From NCBI RefSeq assembly GCF_900107625.1, contig NZ_FNQK01000007.1:62001-126000 (forward strand): DNA of 64,000 nt, in the 5' to 3' direction. The notes below the pieces were generated by a model. That model worked only from the letters and a program-made list of their open reading frames with translations, was not told where the DNA came from and did not search any database. This document shows, piece after piece, positions 1-7,904 of the stretch. The position numbers and the translations under genes are program-made. Origin of the DNA: Bizionia paragorgiae. GTDB taxonomy: Bacteria > Bacteroidota > Bacteroidia > Flavobacteriales > Flavobacteriaceae. The number at the start of each line of letters is the position of its first letter. Position 1 is the first letter of the stretch.

Positions 1-208
1 CTTCCTTTGCCTTAGTAACAATGTTAAAATACCCGTCGAAATCCGTAGATACTCCATTGGTTGTACCTGCTTCAATAACATTTACCCCAGGTAAAGGTTC
101 GTTGGTCTCAGGGTCTAGAACAGTACCTGTTACAATACTCTGAGCCATTGTGTTAGCAGACAACATTAGCGTCACTGCAAAAAACAAAAATTTGATTGTG
201 TTCTTCAT
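1..208 (-). CDS. TonB-dependent receptor, N-terminal fragment cut by window edge
   Basis: Only the first 69 codons are inside the window. Reading from the ATG at 206-208, a Lys-containing start and a hydrophobic stretch form a signal peptide ending near Met-Ala-Gln (residue 22). A carboxypeptidase-regulatory-like beta-sandwich follows: a VTGTVLD start, then PLPGVNV and a GVSTDFDGYF strand. This order is the standard N-terminus of Bacteroidota TonB-dependent outer-membrane receptors (SusC/RagA type or simple CarboxypepD_reg-like receptors). The plug and barrel lie beyond base 1, so the substrate cannot be judged. A TAnnTTTG element sits 38 bases upstream of the start codon. Confidence 0.8.
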   Translation of the reverse strand, partial: MKNTIKFLFFAVTLMLSANTMAQSIVTGTVLDPETNEPLPGVNVIEAGTTNGVSTDFDGYFNIVTKAKE

Positions 209-245
209 TTTGTTAGATTGATTGTTGTTGTTTTTAAATTTTGTG

Positions 246-253
246 CAAAATTA
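246..253 (-). promoter_or_regulatory. Bacteroidota -7 element of the TonB receptor
   Basis: On the minus strand this reads TAATTTTG, an exact match to the TAnnTTTG -7 element, about 38 bases before the receptor ATG. No clear -33 TTG box was seen at the expected distance. Confidence 0.45.
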
Positions 254-379
254 CGGTTTATCTTAAAGTTATACTATTAACTTAAGGTTAACATTAATAA
301 TATTAATCAAAAATAATTCAACAATCTGTTAATCAATAATTTAAATGATTAACATATCAACAAAGTTTTCAACAAACTG

Positions 380-2023
380 CTATTTAAAGGACTTGTAGTG
401 GGCTAAAAGCTGACTTGTAGACGTGTCATGAACGCTAGTTTTCTCTTCTTTTATCTCCGAAAGAATGGTATTCGCTAATTGCTTACCTAATTCTACACCA
501 TATTGGTCATAACTATAGATGTTCCATATAATACCTTGAACAAATATTTTATGTTCGTACATGGCTAACAACTCACCTAAACTTCCTGGTGTAAGTTTAT
601 TAATAAAGATAGAATTTGTTGGTTTATTACCTTTAAACACTTTAAAAGGAAGAATTCGCTCTATTGTCTCTTGGGCTACATTTTTAGCCTCCAAATCTTT
701 AATAATATCCGCTTTCTTTTTGCCGTGTAATAAGGCTTCGGTTTGCGCCACATAATTAGAAATTAACTTATCGTGATGCGCTTGATTTCCATATAGGCTT
801 TGAGCAAAACCAATAAAATCGACAGGTATTAACTTTGTTCCCTGGTGTATTAGCTGAAAAAAGGCATGTTGTGAATTGGTTCCTGGCTCTCCCCAAATAA
901 TAGTTCCCGTTTGATATTGAATGGGTTTACCCGTGCGATCCACACCTTTACCATTACTTTCCATAATACCTTGCTGTAAGTAACTCGTTAACTTATTTAG
1001 GTATTGAGAATACGCAATAACAGCTTCCGTTTCAGATTTAAAAAAGTTATTATACCAAACACTTAGCAGTGCTAAAACTACAGGGATATTAGATTTAAAG
1101 TCTTCAGTTTTAAAATGGGTATCCATTTTTTGAGCTCCTAGTAACAGCTTTTCGAAGTTTGAAAAGCCTAGAGACAAGCTAATTGTTAGCCCTACAGCGC
1201 TCCATAACGAAAAACGACCTCCAACCCAATTCCACATTGCAAAAATATTATCCTGGTGGATACCAAAAGCTTTAACTTTTTTAATATTGGAAGACACGGC
1301 AACAAAATGCTTTTCGATATCTTGCTGCGTCCCTGTTTTTAGAAACCAACTTTTCACAGTATTTGCATTGGCTAAAGTCTCTTGAGTAGAAAAACTTTTA
1401 GAGACAATAACAAAAAGTGTTGTTTCTGGGTTGAGTTCCTCTAGGGTTTCATTAATATGATCACCGTCTATATTACTTATAAAATGAGCGTTCAGATGGT
1501 TTTTATAATAGCGAAGTGAATCGACTACCATAGCGGGACCTAAATCGCTACCACCAACACCAATGTTTACCACATCGGTAAAAGGTTTACCTGTAAACCC
1601 TATTTGCTTTCCACTAACGATGCGCTGCGTAAAGTCTTTAATTTTTTCTTTTACCTGATTGATTCCAGGGATAACATTTTCTCCTTTAACAAAAACTTCA
1701 GACGAAGCACTAGCTCGTAAAGCGGTATGCAAAACGGCTCTGTTTTCGGTATGGTTAATAGCATCACCTGAAAAGTAAGACGCCATAGCTTCTTTTAATT
1801 TAACCTCATCGGCTAAATCTAAAAGCAATTGCATCGTTTCTTCGGTAATTCTATTTTTAGAATAATCGACATAGAAATCCTCCCATTTGATCGTAAACTT
1901 TTCAGCACGACTTGAATCTTCAGAAAACAAGGTGCTCATTTCAACCTCTTTAATAGCGTTAAAATGGTTTTCTAAAGCTTTCCAAGACTTTGTTTGGGTA
2001 GGGTTTACAGCGGGCAATTTCAT
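380..2023 (-). CDS. pgi: Glucose-6-phosphate isomerase
   Basis: Interconverts glucose 6-phosphate and fructose 6-phosphate in the cytosol. The 547-residue length is normal for the bacterial long form. It carries two SIS-type sugar-isomerase domains. The PGI signatures are visible: VGGSDLGPAM in the N-terminal phosphate-binding loop, the GGRFSLWSAVG signature, and the IIWGEPGTNSQHAFFQL segment that contains the catalytic Glu (E379). It is the last gene of a minus-strand run and starts 7 bases after the M23 lipoprotein stop, so it is probably co-transcribed. No strong terminator is visible between its stop and the receptor promoter at 246-253. Confidence 0.97.
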   Translation of the reverse strand: MKLPAVNPTQTKSWKALENHFNAIKEVEMSTLFSEDSSRAEKFTIKWEDFYVDYSKNRITEETMQLLLDLADEVKLKEAMASYFSGDAINHTENRAVLHTALRASASSEVFVKGENVIPGINQVKEKIKDFTQRIVSGKQIGFTGKPFTDVVNIGVGGSDLGPAMVVDSLRYYKNHLNAHFISNIDGDHINETLEELNPETTLFVIVSKSFSTQETLANANTVKSWFLKTGTQQDIEKHFVAVSSNIKKVKAFGIHQDNIFAMWNWVGGRFSLWSAVGLTISLSLGFSNFEKLLLGAQKMDTHFKTEDFKSNIPVVLALLSVWYNNFFKSETEAVIAYSQYLNKLTSYLQQGIMESNGKGVDRTGKPIQYQTGTIIWGEPGTNSQHAFFQLIHQGTKLIPVDFIGFAQSLYGNQAHHDKLISNYVAQTEALLHGKKKADIIKDLEAKNVAQETIERILPFKVFKGNKPTNSIFINKLTPGSLGELLAMYEHKIFVQGIIWNIYSYDQYGVELGKQLANTILSEIKEEKTSVHDTSTSQLLAHYKSFK

Positions 2024-2030
2024 TTTTTGG

Positions 2031-3362
2031 TTATTCTAAATTAGCAACAGTATCTGTACTTAAGGTTTCACTAAGTGCATTCTCTATGGTTTCAGTCTGC
2101 TGAATAGGAATGTACTCGATAGCCTCTAATTGTTGCTTTATTGGCTGAATATATTTTAAGAATTTAGTTTTTAAACTATCAGAAATAGGCTCTGCATCTG
2201 GTAAATCTTGTTTAAAAGGATCGACTTGCTTTCCATTTTTCCAAAAGCGATAACACACGTGTGGACCTGAAGTGTTTCCAGTCATTCCAACCCAACCGAT
2301 AACATCACCTTGTTTAACATAATCACCAACTTTAGATTTTCGCTTACTCATATGAAGGTACTGCGTGGAGTAGGTTGCATTATGCTTAATTTTCACATAG
2401 TTACCATTACCACCACGTTTTTCTGAGGCGATTACCGTTCCATTTGCCGTGGCCATAATTGGAGTTCCGACAGCCGCAGCGAAATCGGTACCTTTATGCG
2501 GGCGCACTCTATTTCCGTATAAAGCAATACGTCTGTTTAAATTATAACGCGATGAAATACGCTTAAACTTTACAGGTGCCTTTAAAAAAGCACGTCGTAA
2601 GTTTTTAGCCTCATCATTAAAATAATCTTTTATTCCTTTAACACTATCTGTTTCAAACTCGAAAGCATAAAACGGTTGCTTGTTATGTTCGAAAAAGGCC
2701 GCTTTAATATTTTCTATTCCAGCATAAATAGAATCGTCAATATATTTCTCGGTATAAATAACTTTAAACTTATCATTTTTTTGAAGTCTAGTAAAGTCGA
2801 TGGTCCACGCATACACATCGGCCATTTTATATGCTAAGGCAATACTTTTTCCTTGCGCACTCAAGGCTTCTGATATATTTGATGTAATCACACCAGAAAT
2901 CTCTCTCTCGACATATTTTATAGGCTTAGAACTTGTATAAGCATGTATAGAATCTTGAAAGTTTATAACCACATAATCTGTTTTATTGGGCTGATAAATA
3001 AAACATTTTGGTTGTTGTAAAGAGTCGTTAGAACACAAAATAGTATAGGGCTTCCCGACCTGTAGCTTCCTAATATCGAAAGTGTCCCTAGCGCGTTCAG
3101 CGATTTTAAAAATCTCTGAATACCCCAATTGATTACGTTCTAATATCTGACCAAAACTATCGCCTTTCTTAACCGTATCTCTTTTAACTATATAATCATT
3201 AAGATTAAAACCGAATTCATAGACATCTTCTGGTTCTTCTATTAATGCTGTTTCTAAAGTATCTACGTGTTGCTCCTCCTTTTTACAACTGTAAAAGCTT
3301 ATAAAAAGTACAACTAAAATTATACACCTTTGCCCCAATCTTCTTGCTCTTGTTCGCTCCAT
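2031..3362 (-). CDS. M23-family peptidase, predicted lipoprotein
   Basis: Probable murein endopeptidase of the MepM/LytM type. A basic n-region (residues 1-12), a hydrophobic core and Phe-Tyr-Ser-Cys26 make a lipoprotein signal, so it should be anchored in the periplasm. Residues 55-150 resemble the LysM/OapA-like region found before M23 domains. The peptidase domain covers about 270-385, with zinc ligands H289 and D293 (HKGTD) and catalytic H337 (QYLHM). The usual C-terminal HxH motif reads HVC (H368, C370), so the third zinc ligand is Cys. The ATG lies inside the 3' end of the dioxygenase gene (43-base overlap). The only later in-frame candidate is a TTG at codon 9, which would shorten the basic n-region. 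Confidence 0.85.
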   Translation of the reverse strand: MERTRARRLGQRCIILVVLFISFYSCKKEEQHVDTLETALIEEPEDVYEFGFNLNDYIVKRDTVKKGDSFGQILERNQLGYSEIFKIAERARDTFDIRKLQVGKPYTILCSNDSLQQPKCFIYQPNKTDYVVINFQDSIHAYTSSKPIKYVEREISGVITSNISEALSAQGKSIALAYKMADVYAWTIDFTRLQKNDKFKVIYTEKYIDDSIYAGIENIKAAFFEHNKQPFYAFEFETDSVKGIKDYFNDEAKNLRRAFLKAPVKFKRISSRYNLNRRIALYGNRVRPHKGTDFAAAVGTPIMATANGTVIASEKRGGNGNYVKIKHNATYSTQYLHMSKRKSKVGDYVKQGDVIGWVGMTGNTSGPHVCYRFWKNGKQVDPFKQDLPDAEPISDSLKTKFLKYIQPIKQQLEAIEYIPIQQTETIENALSETLSTDTVANLE

Positions 3363-4243
3363 AAATCTGGAAAAAATATTCTTTTTTGGTATTTAGGGTG
3401 CATGTATTTTACCCATTCACTTCCTCCTGTTGCCTCTGCTGTTTTACCACCAATATTTAAATAGTGATTCGCCGTATTGTAGTGTGCCATAACCCAGGTA
3501 ATATTAACCGTGTAATCTAAATGACGCATCGCTTTTACGAGCTTTTCATCTTCTCTAACCGCTTGAGGTAACCCTTTAAAGATAGACCACAAATTGTGCG
3601 TGTTATAGAATTCGACAAATCTAATAAATTCATCTTTGTATTTCTCTTCGAAAACTGTTAATGTATAGGATTTTTTTCCTGTTTTATAATCTTTTCCTGC
3701 TGCTTGCCAATACAAGTGCTCGAAAGCGTGTTCAAAAGAAGTATTGCGATCTATAGTTGCTCTAAATCGGTTATCGATTAAGTTAATTAACTCTGTAGAA
3801 GCAAATTCTATCTTTCTATACTGTGCACTTTGAAATCCGCTAGCCGGCGTTAAAGTGTTTCGAAACTTATTGTACTGCGCCACGTCCATACCTTCTCGCA
3901 TGACATTAAAAGACGAAGTTAGCATATCAAAATAACGACTTACCCGCATAAGTTTATCCTCGAAAAATGCAGCATCTATAGCTTCATTTTTTGCGACCTG
4001 CTCAATTTCCCAAAGAATCATTTTAAACAACAATTCATTCACTTGGTGATACATTAAAAACACCATTTCATCTGGTAAGGTGGTGCGCTGATTTTGAAGA
4101 CTTAAAAGGGCATCTGTTTGAATGTACTCCCAATAATTAATTGGCTTAGAATGTAGCAAGCCCTCTAAATGAACGTCTAAATCTTGATTTAATGCTTCGT
4201 ATTTATCTTTAAGTTGGTTGGTTATATCTTTCTTGGTATTCAT
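3320..4243 (-). CDS. kynA: Tryptophan 2,3-dioxygenase family protein
   Basis: Haem-dependent enzyme that opens the indole ring of tryptophan to N-formylkynurenine, the first step of the kynurenine route. The 307 residues match the family length. The TDO hallmark helix is present at about residues 58-80 (DEMVFLMYHQVNELLFK, with H66), and an SGFQSAQYRKIE segment corresponds to the conserved SGFQS-x-Q-R-x-E region. No kynurenine formamidase or kynureninase gene is nearby, so the later steps would be encoded elsewhere. Its ATG overlaps the stop of the DUF3108 gene (TAATG), which indicates translational coupling, and its 3' end overlaps the start of the M23 gene. Confidence 0.9.
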   Translation of the reverse strand: MNTKKDITNQLKDKYEALNQDLDVHLEGLLHSKPINYWEYIQTDALLSLQNQRTTLPDEMVFLMYHQVNELLFKMILWEIEQVAKNEAIDAAFFEDKLMRVSRYFDMLTSSFNVMREGMDVAQYNKFRNTLTPASGFQSAQYRKIEFASTELINLIDNRFRATIDRNTSFEHAFEHLYWQAAGKDYKTGKKSYTLTVFEEKYKDEFIRFVEFYNTHNLWSIFKGLPQAVREDEKLVKAMRHLDYTVNITWVMAHYNTANHYLNIGGKTAEATGGSEWVKYMHPKYQKRIFFPDLWSEQEQEDWGKGV

Positions 4244-5022
4244 TAGTTATTTACTAAAATTTTAAATGGATGCTTAAGACCTCTAAAAGCGTCTAAATCT
4301 GCTCTTAAAGAACCTACAGCTAAATCTGCTTTGATGCGTAAAGGTACTTTATTTTTATCTTTTGATACCCATAGCGTTAAACTTTCTTCTTCTTTAAAAA
4401 CACGGCCTGCCATAACATAAGGTCTAAATTTAAGGGATTCAATCTCACCAAATTCGGTATTTATTGTTTCCTCTCCTAGATATTGCAATTTAAAACCATA
4501 ATTCTCTTCATCAAAAAACATATCGAGTTTTATTTCATCTCCAATTCTAAGGGTTGAAATATCTAGCTTATTACGTAAATAGTAAAAAGTAGAAACCATA
4601 TCTTGAATATTAGGCTTGGTGGCAATGGTCTTTTTTGTATTGTGTTTTTTATTGTGTACTAAGGCTTCATTTTTCGCCTGATTAAAATCAATTTCTAGAT
4701 TTTTTTTATGTCCGCCTTCGTTTATATCTCTAATAAACTTGTAAGGTAACATTGTACGCCTATCGAAAAAACTTTCATAACGGTCTTTCACTTTAAAAAA
4801 CCACTTTGCCATTCCTGTGGTCCATCCTTTTCCCACAACATGATAAACATCTTTACCATCTAGAGCCGTTTCGCTAACAGACAAGGTGGCGTTTCCTGCT
4901 TTAAGAAAACCACTGTAGCTCATTTTAAATCTAAACCACTCACCTTCGCCAAAAGCACTTTCTTGAGAGACCGCAAACTGAATCGTTAGAACTGCAGCGA
5001 TTAATAATATTATTTTTTTCAT
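4243..5022 (-). CDS. DUF3108 domain-containing exported protein
   Basis: 259 residues with a clear Sec signal peptide (MKKIILLIAAVL to AVSQ at about residue 20). The mature part looks like a DUF3108 protein, a lipocalin-like beta-rich periplasmic family of unknown function. Visible family features are the GEWFRFKMSYSGFLKAGNATLSV start, a DMVSTFYYLRN helix in the middle and an LTLWVSKDKNKVPLRI strand near the end. First gene of a minus-strand operon with the dioxygenase, M23 peptidase and pgi. No enzymatic motif is seen, and the link to tryptophan breakdown or wall turnover is only by position. Confidence 0.8.
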   Translation of the reverse strand: MKKIILLIAAVLTIQFAVSQESAFGEGEWFRFKMSYSGFLKAGNATLSVSETALDGKDVYHVVGKGWTTGMAKWFFKVKDRYESFFDRRTMLPYKFIRDINEGGHKKNLEIDFNQAKNEALVHNKKHNTKKTIATKPNIQDMVSTFYYLRNKLDISTLRIGDEIKLDMFFDEENYGFKLQYLGEETINTEFGEIESLKFRPYVMAGRVFKEEESLTLWVSKDKNKVPLRIKADLAVGSLRADLDAFRGLKHPFKILVNN

Positions 5023-5086
5023 ATCGATTGGATATTGTATTAAACTGTATTTAAAACTATTATACTCTAGAATACAATTACTATTC

Positions 5087-5094
5087 CAAAAGTA
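5087..5094 (-). promoter_or_regulatory. -7 promoter element of the DUF3108-kynA-M23-pgi operon
   Basis: On the minus strand this reads TACTTTTG, an exact TAnnTTTG match, about 65 bases before the DUF3108 ATG and just downstream of the hppD terminator. Confidence 0.45.
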
Positions 5095-5100
5095 TAAAAC

Positions 5101-5136
5101 AAAAAAATGCCACCGACAAATGTGGTGGCATTTTTT
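5101..5136 (-). terminator. Intrinsic terminator after hppD
   Basis: Hairpin with a 7-bp GC-rich stem (TGCCACC pairing with GGTGGCA, 9-base loop), flanked by an A-run on one side and a T-run on the other. It lies about 24 bases past the hppD stop. On the minus strand the stem is followed by seven T residues. Confidence 0.85.
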
Positions 5137-5159
5137 AATCTATTTTTAATACTACTGTC

Positions 5160-6323
5160 TTAAAGAGTTCCTCTTAATTCTTGTTCTCTTTCTATAGATT
5201 CGAACAATGCTTTAAAGTTACCTGCACCAAAGCCTTTAGCCCCCATTCTCTGAATTATCTCAAAGAACAATGTTGGTCTATCTTCTAATGGTTTTGTAAA
5301 AATTTGAAGTAAATACCCTTCTTCATCGGCATCAATCATAATACCTAATTTCTTTAGGGCTTCTATATCTTCTCTAAGCTCATGACTATGCTCTTCTAAT
5401 CGTCCTGGCACAGCATTATAGTACTCTTCTGGTGGGGTTGATAAAAACTCAATACCACGAGATCGTAAATCGGCTACAGTTTTAATAATATCATCTGTTG
5501 CCACAGCAATATGCTGCACTCCTGGGCCTTCGTAAAAATCTAAATACTCTTCAATTTGAGAGCGTTTTTTACCTTCTGCTGGCTCGTTAATTGGAAACTT
5601 AATTCGTCCGTTACCATTACTCATCACCTTACTCATTAATGCTGAATATTCGGTGTGGATTTGCTTATCATCGAAAGATAAAAAGTTAACAAAGCCCATA
5701 ACGTCTTCGTACCATTTTACCCAAGTATTCATTTCGTTCCAACCCACATTTCCAACCATATGGTCTATAAATTTTAAACCTGTTGGCTCTGGGTTATAAT
5801 CTGATTTCCACTCGACAAAACCAGGCATAAATGTCCCTTTGTAGTTTTTACGTTCTACGAACATGTGTACCGTTTCTCCGTAAGTATAAATTCCTGAACG
5901 CACGACCTCTCCAAACTCATCTTTTTCTACGGTTGGCTCCATATACGATTTTGCACCACGCTTTGTTGTTTCTTCGTATGATTTAGTAGCATCATCAACC
6001 CATAAAGCAACCACTTTCACACCGTCTCCGTGCTTAACAATATGATCGTTTATTGGAGACTTACTGTTTAAAGGTGTTGTTAATACTAAACGGATTTTAT
6101 CTTGTTTTAATACATAACTCACAGAATCTCTAGATCCTGTTTCCAATCCTTTATAAGCATACGATTGAAAACCGAATGCTGTTTTATAAAAGTGAGCCGC
6201 TTGTTTTGCGTTTCCCACATAAAACTCTACATAATCGGTTCCTAATAAAGGCAAGAAGTCTTGTGCGCCTTCAAATATTTTCTCTAATCCGTATTCTACT
6301 GATTGTATTTCTTTTTTACTCAT
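5160..6323 (-). CDS. hppD: 4-Hydroxyphenylpyruvate dioxygenase
   Basis: Non-haem Fe(II) enzyme that converts 4-hydroxyphenylpyruvate to homogentisate in tyrosine breakdown. Two vicinal-oxygen-chelate domains are visible. The C-terminal one supplies the iron ligands: His in FIDHMVGNV, His in GVQHIAVAT and Glu in LFFEIIQR, followed by the GAKGFGAGNFKALFESIE tail. The reading frame is open upstream to 6368, but I place the start at 6323 (MSKKEIQ). That start is preceded by an A/T-rich leader, gives a 387-residue protein of normal length, and the extra 15 residues look unlike the family. A strong terminator follows, and homogentisate dioxygenase lies just upstream on the same strand. Confidence 0.95.
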   Translation of the reverse strand: MSKKEIQSVEYGLEKIFEGAQDFLPLLGTDYVEFYVGNAKQAAHFYKTAFGFQSYAYKGLETGSRDSVSYVLKQDKIRLVLTTPLNSKSPINDHIVKHGDGVKVVALWVDDATKSYEETTKRGAKSYMEPTVEKDEFGEVVRSGIYTYGETVHMFVERKNYKGTFMPGFVEWKSDYNPEPTGLKFIDHMVGNVGWNEMNTWVKWYEDVMGFVNFLSFDDKQIHTEYSALMSKVMSNGNGRIKFPINEPAEGKKRSQIEEYLDFYEGPGVQHIAVATDDIIKTVADLRSRGIEFLSTPPEEYYNAVPGRLEEHSHELREDIEALKKLGIMIDADEEGYLLQIFTKPLEDRPTLFFEIIQRMGAKGFGAGNFKALFESIEREQELRGTL

Positions 6324-6509
6324 AATATATTTTAAATTTAATGATGAATTAGCAAACACCGAAATCATTTTGATGCTCTGATTGCGTTTGTAATGCCAAT
6401 TTCATCTGTAATTGTGTTTTTATTTCTATGTCTAGCCCTGATTGATGCGACATCCTTTTTTATTTTCAAAAAAGATATAGCGGAAAGCAGGATCTAGCTC
6501 CTAATTATT

Positions 6510-7667
6510 TTATTCTAACCATGATTTAAAGTAATCTTCATCGGCAATTTTCATAGCTTCTTCGGTTACTTTTAAAGGCTTAAATGTATCTACCATAACA
6601 GCAAGCTCATCGGTTTTTACTTTACCAATACTGCGCTCGGTTGCTCCCGGGTGCGGACCGTGTGGTATCCCTGCGGGGTGTAACGAAATATGACCAGCAT
6701 CGATATCGTTTCGACTCATAAAATCACCATCGACATAATACAACACCTCATCACTGTCGATATTACTGTGATTGTATGGCGCTGGAATACTGTCTGGGTG
6801 ATAATCGTATAAACGCGGCACAAAACTGCAAACTACGAAGGCATCGGTTTCGAAAGTTTGATGTACTGGTGGCGGTTGGTGAATGCGCCCAGTAATGGGT
6901 TCGAAATCGTGGATTGAAAAGGCGTAAGGGTAGTTATACCCATCGTAACCTACCACATCAAAAGGATGTGTGGCATACACCATTTCGAAAATATCGTCCT
7001 GTTTTTTCACCTTGATAACAAAATCTCCGATTTCGTTATGTGTTTCTAACTCTTGTGGTTGGCGTAAATCGCGCTCACAAAACGGAGCATGCTCTAATAA
7101 TTGCCCAAACCAGTTGCGGTAACGCTTTGGTGTGTAAATAGGACGTCGAGACTCGACAATAAACAAACGATTATCTTCGGTATCGAAATCTATTTTATAA
7201 ATTATACCTCTTGGCACCAATAAATAATCGCCATATTTAAAATCCAAATTCCCTAAGTGCGTACGTAACTTACCCGTTCCTTTATGGACAAAAATAAGCT
7301 CGTCGGCATCTGAGTTTTTATAGAAGTACTCGGTTTGCAATTGTTTAGGGGCGGCTAAAATTATACTACAATCGCTATTGGTTAAAACCGTTTTACGACT
7401 TTCTAAGTAATCGTTTTCGGGCTTAACTTGGAATCCTCTTAATCGGTAGGATTGTATATGGTTTTCCTTCGCTATTTTAGGAGCAACACTATATTGCTTT
7501 CTAATTTCTTTAACTTGTGTTGGCCTGTGTTCGTGATACGAATTTGTAGACATCCCATCAAAACCTATGGTTCCAAATAGTTGCTCGGCATATAGGCTAC
7601 CATCAGGTTTTCTAAACTGTGTATGGCGCTTGGGTGGGATTTTTCCTAACTTGTGATAAAAAGGCAT
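6510..7667 (-). CDS. hmgA: Homogentisate 1,2-dioxygenase
   Basis: Fe(II) cupin enzyme that opens the ring of homogentisate to maleylacetoacetate, the step after HppD. The 385-residue protein begins with the family-typical MPFYHKLGKIPPKRHTQFR and has two cupin regions (about 100-170 and 285-350). The C-terminal cupin holds the GIPHGPHPGATERSIG segment with the metal-binding His residues. It lies 186 bases upstream of hppD on the same strand. The gap is longer than in a tight operon, so hppD may have its own promoter. Fumarylacetoacetase and maleylacetoacetate isomerase are not in the window. Confidence 0.93.
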   Translation of the reverse strand: MPFYHKLGKIPPKRHTQFRKPDGSLYAEQLFGTIGFDGMSTNSYHEHRPTQVKEIRKQYSVAPKIAKENHIQSYRLRGFQVKPENDYLESRKTVLTNSDCSIILAAPKQLQTEYFYKNSDADELIFVHKGTGKLRTHLGNLDFKYGDYLLVPRGIIYKIDFDTEDNRLFIVESRRPIYTPKRYRNWFGQLLEHAPFCERDLRQPQELETHNEIGDFVIKVKKQDDIFEMVYATHPFDVVGYDGYNYPYAFSIHDFEPITGRIHQPPPVHQTFETDAFVVCSFVPRLYDYHPDSIPAPYNHSNIDSDEVLYYVDGDFMSRNDIDAGHISLHPAGIPHGPHPGATERSIGKVKTDELAVMVDTFKPLKVTEEAMKIADEDYFKSWLE

Positions 7668-7683
7668 GATAATCTAAATTAAT

Positions 7684-7710
7684 AATTAAACAATGATTTG
7701 ATTGTTAATT
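7684..7710. repeat. Imperfect inverted repeat in the hmgA leader
   Basis: AATTAaACAAT and ATTGTTAATT form arms around a 6-base spacer, 17-43 bases before the hmgA ATG. The region is AT-rich, so chance is possible. It could be an operator or a leader hairpin. A near-match to the -7 element (TACTTTCG on the minus strand) lies upstream at 7755-7762. Confidence 0.3.
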
Positions 7711-7904
7711 ATATAGCGTCACTCAGGATTTCTTTTTATAAGAAATTTTAAATGCGAAAGTAAGTCTTGCCAAAAGTGTTTCATTACGAACAAATATCGT
7801 CATTTTTTTGGAGTTTATAAAATGTAATTCAAAAACCCTGACTTAGATTATACAAATCTGCTGATTTAGAATTACATATTAGACGATTCTATTTAAGGGC
7901 TATC

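Noticed and set aside
6324-6368. Longer N-terminus of hppD (15 extra codons)
   Set aside because: The extra residues are unlike the family and the ATG at 6321-6323 gives normal length with a typical A/T-rich leader.
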